From the NCBI RefSeq assembly GCF_026262505.1, contig NC_067207.1:13484082-13548081 (forward strand): a DNA stretch of 64,000 nucleotides. Reading direction: 5' to 3'. This document shows positions 11,164-21,976 of this stretch, piece after piece; position 1 is the first letter of the stretch; each line of letters starts with the position of its first letter. This DNA comes from Trichomonas vaginalis G3. Lineage: Eukaryota; Parabasalia; Trichomonadida; Trichomonadidae. A program made the translations under genes and the position numbers. Under the pieces are notes generated by a model. That model did not search any database. It was not told where the DNA came from and saw only the letters and a program-made list of their open reading frames with translations.

Positions 11164-11279
11164 ATGAGTGAAGTTGACTTATCCCCGAGTGCAATTCATG
11201 ATTTTTTGACTAGAGCAAGCGGCATAGATGAGCCAGTAGTTCTGTTTTATTATTCATAACGTTCATTTTTTTAAAATGA

Positions 11280-12770
11280 TATTCTTTTTTTCTTTATAAA
11301 CCACTTTCTATTCATTGCATTGAAAGAGGAAATATAGAATCGCTTAAAATACTCATTAATGCAGGTTGTTCGACAAAAGGATTATTACATTGCGCAATGC
11401 GAAAAGAAAATAAGGAAATTTTTGATTACTTAGTACAAATAGATTTAGATGTTAACGAATTAAACGAAGATAATCAGACTCCACTAGTTTACGCAGTAAA
11501 ATTAAACATGAATTATTATGTTACTTGTTTGTTAAAGCATAATGCAGATACATCAATCCCAGATGATTATGGGTGCACTCCTCTTCTGTGCGCAGTACAA
11601 AATAATAACGTTACTATCGCAAAAGCTATTTTAGAAGCCGGATCTCCAACATCTTCATCTAAATACGAATTATCACCACTTCAAGTTGCAATACAACATC
11701 AATTCATACCATTAGTTTACTTGCTTATCGAATACGGAGCAAATCCAAACTTAAATAACGGCGAAACTTATCTTTTACAAGAATCAGTTAAAACGAATTC
11801 CATTGACATATTTAAATGCTTACTCGCTAGTGGAGCCACAGGAAAAGGCTTCGATCCTAGTGAACTTACCTCAGATTTTAAAATTTGTTACGATCAGTGG
11901 ATTTGTCCACCGTTAGATGATAATTTCGATAAGTCCGATGCAGAGATGATGGAAAAAATCACAAATAACTGTTCAACAACATTTTCAGAGATAAATGAGA
12001 AAATTAAATTTTTCTCTGAAAAATATTTGAACGTTGACTTCGATAAACAGCTTATAACACCTGTACTTAACATGCAGAACGGCATTATCACGTCGTTTGC
12101 TCATCTCATTAAAGAGATGCAGTCACATGGCGAAAAATTTGTCCGAACAAGAAGAAAATTAGTTTCATACCAATTTGAAGCACTTTCTTTGAACGAAAAA
12201 CATCACATTGAAGAGCTTTTCGGTGAGGACGAGAGCAAGTGGTATTCACTCCTTGAGATATCGAACTCATTGATGCACTCTGACATGAAATATTTCGATC
12301 CAAGTTGCATCAGCAAAATCGATAGTGAAATGTCTCGATTTTCAACACGAAAAGATGAAGTTTTCGGAACAAGAAAACAGGTTGATCAGTCAGAGATGAT
12401 CAAAGCTCGTCAGATATTAGCACTTGAGAATGTTACACTCGAAAGATACAACAATCTCGCTGTGAATGTTTTGTCATCATTTCGAGAATTCAAAGAAATT
12501 GTTTTCAAAGTTTTGAACAAAGCTATTGACTCATTGAATTCGTTCAAACAAACATTGGTTGATATCAGACAGACATCATATGACATAGTTCTTAATAACA
12601 CCACTGATGAGAACGAAGAAAAACAAGACAACGACAGTCGCATTGAAGAGATCTGCTCACAACAATGCGACAAAATCCAAGTCGATATCACATTTGTTGA
12701 ATGGCAGAAAGAACAGTTTACATCCCTTTCAATTCTTCTTGAACGCGCTATCAGAATGACTAACTTCTAA
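11280..12770 (+). CDS. Ankyrin-repeat protein with C-terminal helical domain (5' end unresolved)
   Basis: Coding character clearly begins before the first in-frame ATG (11397). From ~11292 the frame reads a good ankyrin repeat (PLSIHCIERGNIESLKILI), and repeats continue to about 11860, with motifs such as TPLLCAVQNNN and SPLQVAIQHQ. The remaining ~300 residues are charged amphipathic helices without low complexity, ending in LERAIRMTNF. This could be a coiled-coil or BAR-like membrane-curving domain, but no signature is decisive. A candidate first segment at 11164-11256 (MSEVDLSPSAIHDFLTRASG...) lies in another frame. Between them I see no trichomonad splice signals, so either an unusual intron or a frame-disrupting change separates the two parts. 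Confidence 0.65.
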   Translation, partial: YSFFLYKPLSIHCIERGNIESLKILINAGCSTKGLLHCAMRKENKEIFDYLVQIDLDVNELNEDNQTPLVYAVKLNMNYYVTCLLKHNADTSIPDDYGCTPLLCAVQNNNVTIAKAILEAGSPTSSSKYELSPLQVAIQHQFIPLVYLLIEYGANPNLNNGETYLLQESVKTNSIDIFKCLLASGATGKGFDPSELTSDFKICYDQWICPPLDDNFDKSDAEMMEKITNNCSTTFSEINEKIKFFSEKYLNVDFDKQLITPVLNMQNGIITSFAHLIKEMQSHGEKFVRTRRKLVSYQFEALSLNEKHHIEELFGEDESKWYSLLEISNSLMHSDMKYFDPSCISKIDSEMSRFSTRKDEVFGTRKQVDQSEMIKARQILALENVTLERYNNLAVNVLSSFREFKEIVFKVLNKAIDSLNSFKQTLVDIRQTSYDIVLNNTTDENEEKQDNDSRIEEICSQQCDKIQVDITFVEWQKEQFTSLSILLERAIRMTNF

Positions 12771-13368
12771 ACAATTTATTTATATTGTAATTTTATACCT
12801 ATTTAAATATATCTATTGGAATAAGAATAAGGAAATTAAAAACTGCCATTTGAGTACTCTCTGAGACTCTGCTTGTTAGAAAGTATTCATTTGTAAACTC
12901 TCTGACATTATAATTTTGTTGGCCTTATAAGTTTTTTGACACTGTGGATTTTTGTGTCAGAAAGTAATCAATTTTCATCTCAAACATTTTTTTAAAGGGT
13001 GCACTTACCACTTTCTGACATGCTATGAAAAAATCAATATATCTTTATTTTAATAGCAGAAAAGTATAACAGTCATATTAGGTACTATATATTGATTCAT
13101 ATTTACTTTCTCCTGACCAAAAATATTAACTTTTGACCTTAGAATATCGGGTTGGAAAGCATGTGTGGCAAAAAAATTGAGAGAATGTCAGAAAGTGGTA
13201 AGTGCAACCTTAAAAAAATTTTGACGACCTTATAATGGTTATTTTTATTTTAAGGTTGCACTTACAGTCATACCACTTACAACTTTCTGACATGACAGAA
13301 AGTTGTAAGTGCACCATTTAAAAAAAGTGAATTATATTTTCAAAACACAATCTAAATAAAAAAAATCT
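12771..13368. repeat. Intergenic nested inverted repeats (small hairpin element)
   Basis: Arms of 27 bases at 12995-13021 and 13185-13211 are inverted copies with one mismatch, bounding 217 bp. They start AAGGGTGCACTTACC and include CTTTCTGACAT. A second, tighter hairpin follows at about 13281-13316: 15-bp perfect arms (ACTTACAACTTTCTG) around a 6-base loop. Related but diverged sequence occurs after the stop of the gene ending at 39048. The whole lies between the convergent 3' ends of two host genes. Confidence 0.6.
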
Positions 13369-14973
13369 TTATTCGTAAGAAGTTAAATTATCCAACATTG
13401 TATCAACAAATTTCTTCTGCATGGAACTAACATAGTCAATAAAAGCCTGGGCGACATTTCCTGACTCAAAATCGAAAGAATAATTCGATTCTTGTGGAAT
13501 TCTAAACTTTTTAGTAGTATCGTACTGAACTACCTTAATAGTAACATACTTCTTTGTTTCTAGACTAACAATGCAACTCTTTAGTGGCATTTCTGTCTCA
13601 TTAAATCTCAAAACGTTTCCATCAGCGACAATTCGCTGTCCTTCGTTTTGTAGATTAAATATCACTTCTTGTGTCTCATTTGGAGTCGTTATTTCGAACC
13701 AGGAGAAGCTACTTTGATGGAATTTCGCACAATAATTCTGAATCTCAGCCAGCATCCGCATTAATGAGTCATATTTAGAAGGATTTGTATATGCCTTAGA
13801 AGTAAACTCTAAATCTGTTCTAATTCTTAAAGGATTCGGTTGATAAATTATTGATTTAATTACTTCTTGATTTTCTTCGCTTTTAAGCATCTCAATAATC
13901 TTCTTTTTGGCATCGATGACTGAACTATAGATATGATCGTATAAAATAGCCAGAATTCTTAAAATTATTGCAACATGAAGCGGACTTATCAATTCTAGCA
14001 TAACTGAGGCCAATTCCTTTGGTAGGTCGAACTTTTGAGAGTAATTCTGAGACGATTGGTCGAACAAAGGAACAGTTGCCGAAATAAATCCAACTCTTAT
14101 GGCGATATCAAGCTTAATCAGCTTCTTTTCGAGTGCAAATAGTAATATACCTAATATAGCTGGATCTCTGAGGTCCCACGTATTAATTTTATTGCCGATT
14201 ATATCCATTAAAAGAGATTTTGCAGGAGAACTCGTTAAAAACGAAAGTGCTGATGCGAAAAATGCTGGAGGTGACGTATCAATCTTTTTACGTAGTGTAT
14301 TGTATGTGAAATTCTTTAAACTCGTTGGAGCAACTGCGAAAAAGTCAGCTAGGAATGCAAATCCATCGGCGTCGATATCACTAATGAGGTTTTCGATGGG
14401 TGCATATGATACTTTATCACAAATCGCTTCTCGTATCGTTTCATTTGTTATTAAACAAATATTTAAAATAACAAAACGCATTGCTGATACAGTAATTGAA
14501 TCTTGGTTATTAATGAAAGGTAATGAGTGTGCTAAAATTGGAATTTGCCTATTATAAATCAGTAAATTGTGATCAAAATCTTTGAATTTTAGAGAGATTC
14601 CTTTCAAAACTGTTGCGTATGATTGTCTGACATCTTCTGAGTTGTACTCAAATGCATATAATATAACTTCGTTTGTTAGATTGTCCGAAAATAAAATATC
14701 ATAATCTTCTTTAGCGGATGCAGTCTGAAAGAATATATCCCATAGCTTTAATATGCGTAACTGTTGCTCTATACTGAGTGGAAGTTTGAATGCAGAGAGT
14801 AATCCCGCAAAAAATTTGTTGTCTTTCAGAAAAAGCAATTTTTCTGTAAAACTACCACTCATGTCCAACATTTTAGTTGGTAATGCATCTGTTAGATCAG
14901 AAAACTTTGCAAGATTTTCATCTGTCTGAGTTTCGATGATGGCCTCACAAACAGAGGCAACCTCTTCAGACAT
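13369..14973 (-). CDS. CLEC16A/GOP-1-like FPL-domain protein
   Basis: An intact 534-residue frame beginning MSEEVASVCE. Residues ~45-175 match the N-terminal FPL domain of CLEC16A/Ema/GOP-1 proteins in order: a helix with LRILKLWDIFF, the ILFSDNLTNEVILYAF block (family: LLSNN.IN.lI...F), and YATVLKGISLKF (family: y.SfLKtLSLKlN), followed by a segment like the FPLy..aikF region and SAMRFVILNICLI. Known family members act on endosomes and lysosomes in membrane fusion and autophagy. The C-terminal third is not assigned. Length is shorter than animal CLEC16A. An ARM-type protein of another family is the alternative. Confidence 0.65.
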   Translation of the reverse strand: MSEEVASVCEAIIETQTDENLAKFSDLTDALPTKMLDMSGSFTEKLLFLKDNKFFAGLLSAFKLPLSIEQQLRILKLWDIFFQTASAKEDYDILFSDNLTNEVILYAFEYNSEDVRQSYATVLKGISLKFKDFDHNLLIYNRQIPILAHSLPFINNQDSITVSAMRFVILNICLITNETIREAICDKVSYAPIENLISDIDADGFAFLADFFAVAPTSLKNFTYNTLRKKIDTSPPAFFASALSFLTSSPAKSLLMDIIGNKINTWDLRDPAILGILLFALEKKLIKLDIAIRVGFISATVPLFDQSSQNYSQKFDLPKELASVMLELISPLHVAIILRILAILYDHIYSSVIDAKKKIIEMLKSEENQEVIKSIIYQPNPLRIRTDLEFTSKAYTNPSKYDSLMRMLAEIQNYCAKFHQSSFSWFEITTPNETQEVIFNLQNEGQRIVADGNVLRFNETEMPLKSCIVSLETKKYVTIKVVQYDTTKKFRIPQESNYSFDFESGNVAQAFIDYVSSMQKKFVDTMLDNLTSYE

Positions 14974-15272
14974 TTTTAAAATAAAATTAGGATATCATGA
15001 TGATATTATAACAGCCGATGATATAATTTTCAAAAATTCTCTTTTTTGACAAAATGAGATATTTTTTTTCTCCTGGGATCTTTCGAAACAATTTGATATC
15101 CACTTAATTATTTTTACCCAATATCACTACAAATTGTATTCTGAATTTTTATTCTGTAAAAATAAATGAAAAAGAATCCTAGTTTATTTATTTATAAAAG
15201 CCGTTAAATCAGTCAAATTGATTATACAGAAATTATTTAAAAACATTTTGTCGAGATCTACTTACGTTTCTT

Positions 15273-18200
15273 TTATGTGTTATCAGCTGCATAATCAGCA
15301 GCGGTTTTTCCATAATCATCTTTTTCATTGATATTAGCACCATGTGAAATAAGAAGTTCGGTGATTTCTTTATAACCATTTTTTGATGCATAATGAAGAG
15401 CGGTTTGTTGAAATTTATTTTTTTTATTAATATTTATATGACGTGAAATAAGAAATTTGGCTGTTTCTTTACAACGACGAACTGCTGCACCATGAAGTGC
15501 TGTTTGTCCATCATCATCTTTTTCGTTGATGTTTGCACCATGTGAAATAAGAAGTTCAGCTGTTTTTTTACTATTATCATATGCTGCAGCATGAAGAGCG
15601 GTTTTTCCATCATAATCTTTTTCATTGACATTTATACCATGTGAAATAAGAAGTTCGGCTGTTTTTTTACTATTATCATATGCTGCAGCATGAAGAGCGG
15701 TTTTTCCATCATAATCTTTTTCATTGATATTTATACCATGTGAAATAAGAAGTTCGGCTGTTTTTTTACTATTATCATATGCTGCAGCATGAAGAGCGGT
15801 TTTTCCATCATAATCTTTTTCATTGACATTTATACCATGTGAAATAAGAAGTTCGGCTGTTTTTTTACTATTATCATATGCTGCAGCATGAAGAGCGGTT
15901 TTTCCATCATAATCTTTTTCGTTGATTTTGCACCATGTGAAATAAGAAGTTCAGCTGTTTTTTTACTATTATCATATGCTGCAGCATGAAGAGCGGTTTT
16001 TCCATCATAATCTTTTTCATTGACATTTATACCATGTGAAATAAGAAGTTCGGCTGTTTTTTACTATTATCATATGCTGCAGCATGAAGAGCGGTTTTTC
16101 CATCATAATCTTTTTCATTGATATTTATACCATGTGAAATAAGAAGTTCGGCTGTTTTTTTACTATTATCATATGCTGCAGCATGAAGAGCGGTTTTTCC
16201 ATCATAATCTTTTTCATTGACATTTATACCATGTGAAATAAGAAGTTCGGCTGTTTTTTTACTATTATCATATGCTGCAGCATGAAGAGCGGTTTTTCCA
16301 TCATAATCTTTTTCGTTGATTTTGCACCATGTGAAATAAGAAGTTCAGCTGTTTTTTTACTATTATCATATGCTGCAGCATGAAGAGCGGTTTTTCCATC
16401 ATAATCTTTTTCATTGACATTTATACCATGTGAAATAAGAAGTTCGGCTGTTTTTTTACTATTATCATATGCTGCAGCATGAAGAGCGGTTTTTCCATCA
16501 TAATCTTTTTCGTTGATTTTGCACCATGTGAAATAAGAAGTTCAGCTGTTTTTTTACTATTATCATATGCTGCAGCATGAAGAGCGGTTTTTCCATCATA
16601 ATCTTTTTCATTGACATTTATACCATGTGAAATAAGAAGTTCAGCTGTTTTTTTACTATTATCATATGCTGCAGCATGAAGAGCGGTTTTTCCATCATAA
16701 TCTTTTTCATTGATATTTATACCATGTGAAATAAGAAGTTCGGCTGTTTTTTTACTATTATCATATGCTGCAGCATGAAGAGCGGTTTTTCCATCATAAT
16801 CTTTTTCATTGACATTTATACCATGTGAAATAAGAAGTTCGGCTGTTTTTTTACTATTATCATATGCTGCAGCATGAAGAGCGGTTTTTCCATCATAATC
16901 TTTTTCGTTGATTTTGCACCATGTGAAATAAGAAGTTCAGCTGTTTTTTTACTATTATCATATGCTGCAGCATGAAGAGCGGTTTTTCCATCATAATCTT
17001 TTTCATTGACATTTATACCATGTGAAATAAGAAGTTCGGCTGTTTTTTTACTATTATCATATGCTGCAGCATGAAGAGCGGTTTTTCCATCATAATCTTT
17101 TTCATTGACATTTATACCATGTGAAATAAGAAGTTCAGCTGTTTTTTTACTATTATCATATGCTGCAGCATGAAGAGCGGTTTTTCCATCATAATCTTTT
17201 TCATTGACATTTATACCATGTGAAATAAGAAGTTCAGCTGTTTTTTACTATTATTATGTGCTGCAGCATGAAGAGCGGTTTTTCCATCATAATCTTTTTC
17301 ATTTATATTTGCACCATGTGAAATAAGAAGTTCAGCTGTTTCTTTAACATTATAAAATACTGCATAATGAAGTGCTGTTTTTCCATCATAATCTTTTTCA
17401 TTGACATTTATACCATGTGAAATAAGAAGTTCGGCTGTTTTTTTACTATTATCATATGCTGCAGCATGAAGAGCGGTTTTTCCATCATAATCTTTTTCAT
17501 TGATATTTATACCATGTGAAATAAGAAGTTCGGCTGTTTTTTTACTATTATCATATGCTGCAGCATGAAGAGCGGTTTTTCCATCATAATCTTTTTCATT
17601 GACATTTATACCATGTGAAATAAGAAGTTCAGCTGTTTTTTACTATTATTATGTGCTGCAGCATGAAGAGCGGTTTTTCCATCATAATCTTTTTCATTGA
17701 TATTTGCACCATGTGAAATAAGAAGTTCAGCTGTTTCTTTAACATTATAAAATACTGCATAATGAAGTGCTGTTTTTCCATCATAATCTTTTTTATTAAT
17801 ATTTATATGACGTGAAATAAGAAATTTGGCTGTTTCTTTACAACGACGAACTGCTGCACCATGAAGTGCTGTTTGTCCATCATCATCTTTTTCGTTGATT
17901 TTGCACCATGTGAAATAAGAAGTTCAGCTGTTTTTTTACTATTATCATATGCTGCAGCATGAAGAGCGGTTTTTCCATCATAATCTTTTTCATTGATATT
18001 TATACCATGTGAAATAAGAAGTTCAGCTGTTTCTTTAACATTATAAAATACTGCATAATGAAGTGCTGTTTTTCCATCATAATCTTTTTCATTGACATTT
18101 ATACCATGTGAAATAAGAAGTTCAGCTGTTTTTTACTATTATTATGTGCTGCAGCATGAAGAGCGGTTTTTCCATCATAATCTTTTTCATTTATATTTGC

Positions 18201-19696
18201 ACCATGTGAAATAAGAAGTTCAGCTGTTTCTTTAACATTATAAAATACTGCATAATGAAGTGCTGTTTTTCCATCATAATCTTTTTCATTGACATTTATA
18301 CCATGTGAAATAAGAAGTTCAGCTGTTTCTTTACAACGACGAACTGCTGCACCATGAAGTGCTGTTTGTCCATCATCATCTTTTTCGTTGATTTTGCACC
18401 ATGTGAAATAAGAAGTTCAGCTGTTTTTTTACTATTATCATATGCTGCAGCATGAAGAGCGGTTTTTCCATCATAATCTTTTTCATTGATATTTATACCA
18501 TGTGAAATAAGAAGTTCAGCTGTTTTTTTACTATTATCATATGCTGCAGCATGAAGAGCGGTTTTTCCATCATAATCTTTTTCATTGACATTTATACCAT
18601 GTGAAATAAGAAGTTCAGCTGTTTTTTACTATTATTATGTGCTGCAGCATGAAGAGCGGTGTGTCCATCATCATCTTTTTTATTAATATTTATATGACGT
18701 GAAATAAGAAATTTGGCTGTTTCTTTACTATTTTTTTAAGGCCGCACAATGAAGAGCAGTTTGTTCATCTCTATTTTCTGCATTGATATCAGCACCACGT
18801 GATAGGAAATATTTGCAAAGGGATGGAATATTAAACATCGATGAATAAACAAAGCATAGATTAATATCATTAGTTCGATCAAAGCAAACTAAAAATGCTT
18901 CAAGATTATTATAATATGCACAGTATTCTAAATCGATCTCTACATTGTATTCATTCATCAAGAATGTAACAAAATCAATGTTGTGTGAGATAATTGCATT
19001 TTTTTGGTGTGAATAAGTTACTGGTTCCTTATATTTCAAACATTCACTCATGATCTCTGGATTTCCTCCTAAAAATGAAAATTGTAAACATTCATAAGTT
19101 ATTGATGAATTAAATTTTGTTCTTAAAAACTTGAAACAATCAACTGCTCCATGATAACAACATAATTCAAGTAATGAATAGGAAAAATTTGTATATAATT
19201 CGCTTTTAAGTCTTTGATCTTTATCAAATCCTTCTCTTTCTGTGAATGTAATGAATCTTTCTAAGTCATTATACATAATTGCTCTGTATATAGTATCTTC
19301 TGTATGAATATCAAGATTTTCTGATCTAATTCATTCGAAATCATCTGAATTGTCTAATCTAATTCCATATTCTTTATAAAATAAGAACTTTGAAATAGTA
19401 TCAACATTGATGATCTCTTTGACATGATAATCATCATAAATGAGTTTTGCAAGATATAAATATGACTTTGTATAGCGATTCTTATACTGAATGATATTTA
19501 AAATATCTTTGATAATATTTTGGGGTATAAATTTCTTTGAATCGATCAATTCTGTTCGTATCATTTTGTAAATCTTGTTTAGGTCTTCTTCATTTTCCGT
19601 TTTCAGCTGATATAATGCGTTATACGAATCAATATAGTATTTGTACTGATCTCGCAGTTTAAGGTATTTTTCTGGAGGAATATCTTGCTTCGACAT
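15273..19696 (-). pseudogene. Decayed DUF3447/ankyrin gene with a very long repeat array
   Basis: The start (MSKQDIPPEKYLKLRDQYKYY) and next ~300 residues match the gene at 26262 along its N-terminal helical region and DUF3447 domain. A TGA stop interrupts the frame at 19331-19333. After 18730 the ankyrin array is crossed by repeated one-base frame changes. The array ends near TAADYAADNT followed by a stop at 15273. The N-terminal part 19331-19696 (121 residues) and 18728-19276 (182 residues) are the longest open pieces. Without the defects it would be one of the largest ankyrin proteins of the family, with over 1,400 residues. Expression as a full product is unlikely. Confidence 0.8.
15290..18740 (-). 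repeat. Ankyrin-coding 99-bp tandem array, ~35 units
   Basis: Each 99-bp unit encodes one 33-residue ankyrin repeat (KTALHAAAYDNSKK then AELLISHG). Units are highly alike, and variant units recur at intervals that are multiples of about 99 bp. Two shortened unit types appear repeatedly: one has GATTTTGCACC at about 15921, 16311, 16511, 16905, 17892 and 18385; the other has a shorter T run at about 16056, 17238, 17634, 18131 and 18619. This shows that blocks of several units were copied together. Confidence 0.88.
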
Positions 19697-20307
19697 TAAA
19701 AATTTTTAATATTATATTTTATCAAATTAGATATCTTTAACATTCATTAAGAGTAAAAACTCTATATTATACTTGGGAATAAAAATGATAACTCAGATTT
19801 CGGATATTATTTATCAATATGTGTTTTTATCAAATTTATTGATATAAAATGATGTAGTGTCAATAGTAAAGTAGGGATCACAAGCGCAATCCACCATTCA
19901 TCACCAAATCTTCAATTTTGATTCAATCAATCCAAAGTCTTCACAAAATCCTGTAACGTTCATATTATCAAAGGCATTTTTATTGCCAAAAGCACACGTT
20001 TTATGACTCTAAATTTCCTTTTTGCAATGCCACAGATTTGTATTCATTCATGGAAAAAATACTTGATATATACACTACATAAGGTTTGCTGTTAACATTT
20101 GTAGATATTTTTAAATGACACTTCATCTGTAATGTCAGAAACTTGAATTAAAGTTAAATGGCCGAAACTGAAGAAAAAATAACTGGTAGAAAGTTTAATT
20201 TTACATACTCTATATTAATCTTTAATATTAACAACAAAATATAAAAGTTCAAAAAAAAAAATATTTTTTGAATATACCTTTATTTTAAACAATAACATCA
20301 ATAGGTA
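19697..20307. other. Intergenic, nothing recognised
   Basis: The 5' flank of the decayed ankyrin gene up to the second hAT-like element. AT-rich, with no gene or structured repeat seen. Confidence 0.5.
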
Positions 20308-21423
20308 TAGGGTTGTTAGATTCCCGACGATAGGTGTCTTGGAAGATTTGCCTGGTGTCATCATAGTGTCTTTAAATCAAAAATTTTATTTTGAAGTTAG
20401 TTTTATTGATTTTTCAATAAAAAACATTTCTAAAACAAGAAAATAAAACGATAAAATATTTATATTTTATATAAGGATCTTATATATTTAAAATAAATAT
20501 CATTTTATTTTTTTCATTGGTGTCTGTCAAACCATAATACACTATTCAAAAATTCAATGTGTCTTGCGGTTTCAAAAGACACCTTCAAATTGAACGATAG
20601 CACAGACACTATTGAATTTTACCCATTGTATTTAGTTTTTACCCTTTTTATTTTTAAGAATTAATGACTGAAACAGCCGTTTTGCTATGACCTCAATCAC
20701 TTTTATTTATTATTTTAAATATTATTTAATTTTATTATTTGAATAGGCCAACTTATATTTGAGAAGCTCAATTTGAGACCACTTAATACATTGAAATATC
20801 ATAAATATTGAAATATTAAAAAGTGTATTTCAAAATATTGAAATTATAAAAATTTATAATACTGAAATTGAGACAAATTAATAAATTCAATGTGTTTTTT
20901 TTGAAATAACTCTCAAATATTATTTTTTTTGTTTATTTAATGATGAATAAATATGATTGCTTTAGTCAATCATAAAAACTAATTTAAGTTTAAAATAATG
21001 AAAGGATAATTTGATCGTTTTTTAAAATACAATTATTTTTGATGATTTGCAAGAATCTTTGAAAAGAATATAATATAGGCTCTATTTTTGTAAAATTTAT
21101 CCAAATCATGTATTACATAAATTACGATTAAAACGATGAAAGAACCAAAAAGTGTGTTTTGTGTTTTGTTGTTGCGTGTTGGATGCGGGATCCTGTTATT
21201 TCCGAAATCGACAAAAAATTTGGAAATTTAATTTCCGAAATCGAAATTATATTAATGTTTTTAATATTCTTATATCAAAAGGATTAAAGTTCATTAAGAG
21301 AAAAACAATTCTTCTTCTTCAATCTATTGGCGCATTTATTTCTACAGGCCAATAAGGAAGGGAAAATTATAAGACACCATGGTGTCTTCAAAACGCTAAT
21401 TTTTGATATTTTTAACAACCCTA
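20308..21423. mobile_element. hAT-like non-autonomous transposon, copy 2 (1,116 bp)
   Basis: Same ends and interior as the copy at 6278-7393, with only a handful of substitutions and homopolymer changes by eye. The flanking 8-bp duplication AATAGGTA is perfect at 20300-20307 and 21424-21431, confirming independent insertion and the exact boundaries. The right target duplication touches the stop codon of the coding remnant at 21432-21686. Confidence 0.9.
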
Positions 21424-21431
21424 AATAGGTA

Positions 21432-21686
21432 TCACTTTTTCTTCTTAGGCCTAAGAACGTCTGGGTGCCAAATTGAATAGTTTCTATGCTTCTCCTTAAC
21501 GAAATCTTCAAAAGCAGAATACTTTTCATGATGCATAGCTCTCCACGGAAGACCAGAAAAGAAAGTCTGCTGTTTCATCTCTTTGGGGTAAGTTATACAT
21601 TTAATTTCAGTACAATTTTCAAATGCGGAACGAGGACTTGATTCATATGAATTTGGAAGGTTTATAATAGCGCATTCTGCCGGTGC
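21432..21686 (-). pseudogene. C-terminal remnant of a host gene (possibly BspA-like)
   Basis: An open frame of about 84 codons without a start, ending in the basic tail RPKKKK and a TGA stop. The upstream side meets a stop codon directly (TAG before the first codon), so the N-terminal part is missing. SAFENCTEIKCITYP resembles one repeat of the BspA-like leucine-rich family (sAF.nCt.L..I.iP), which is abundant in trichomonads, but one repeat is weak evidence. Confidence 0.45.
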
Positions 21687-21976
21687 CTAGCTTAGCTACG
21701 TACCGATATAAGCTGATAAGCGAGATCATTCTAAATATAATTCAGATTATTGAGTAGATTCCTTTCTGATCCTGATAAAGTTTTCCAATGAAAAATAATA
21801 ACTATAATGATGCTTGTTAATAAACAAAATAGTCTCATATTCTTTTAAAACAATAAAGATTTAGATTGATCTTGTCAAAAAAATTCAATTTTCTTGCTTA
21901 TAGTTAATGATTTAAAAAATTATTATTAAAAAAGAAATTTTAAAGATGATTAACAAAACAATGAAACAAATAATTT

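Noticed and set aside
15290-18740. CRISPR-like regular repeat array
   Set aside because: The period is 99 bp with no distinct spacers, and every unit encodes an ankyrin repeat.
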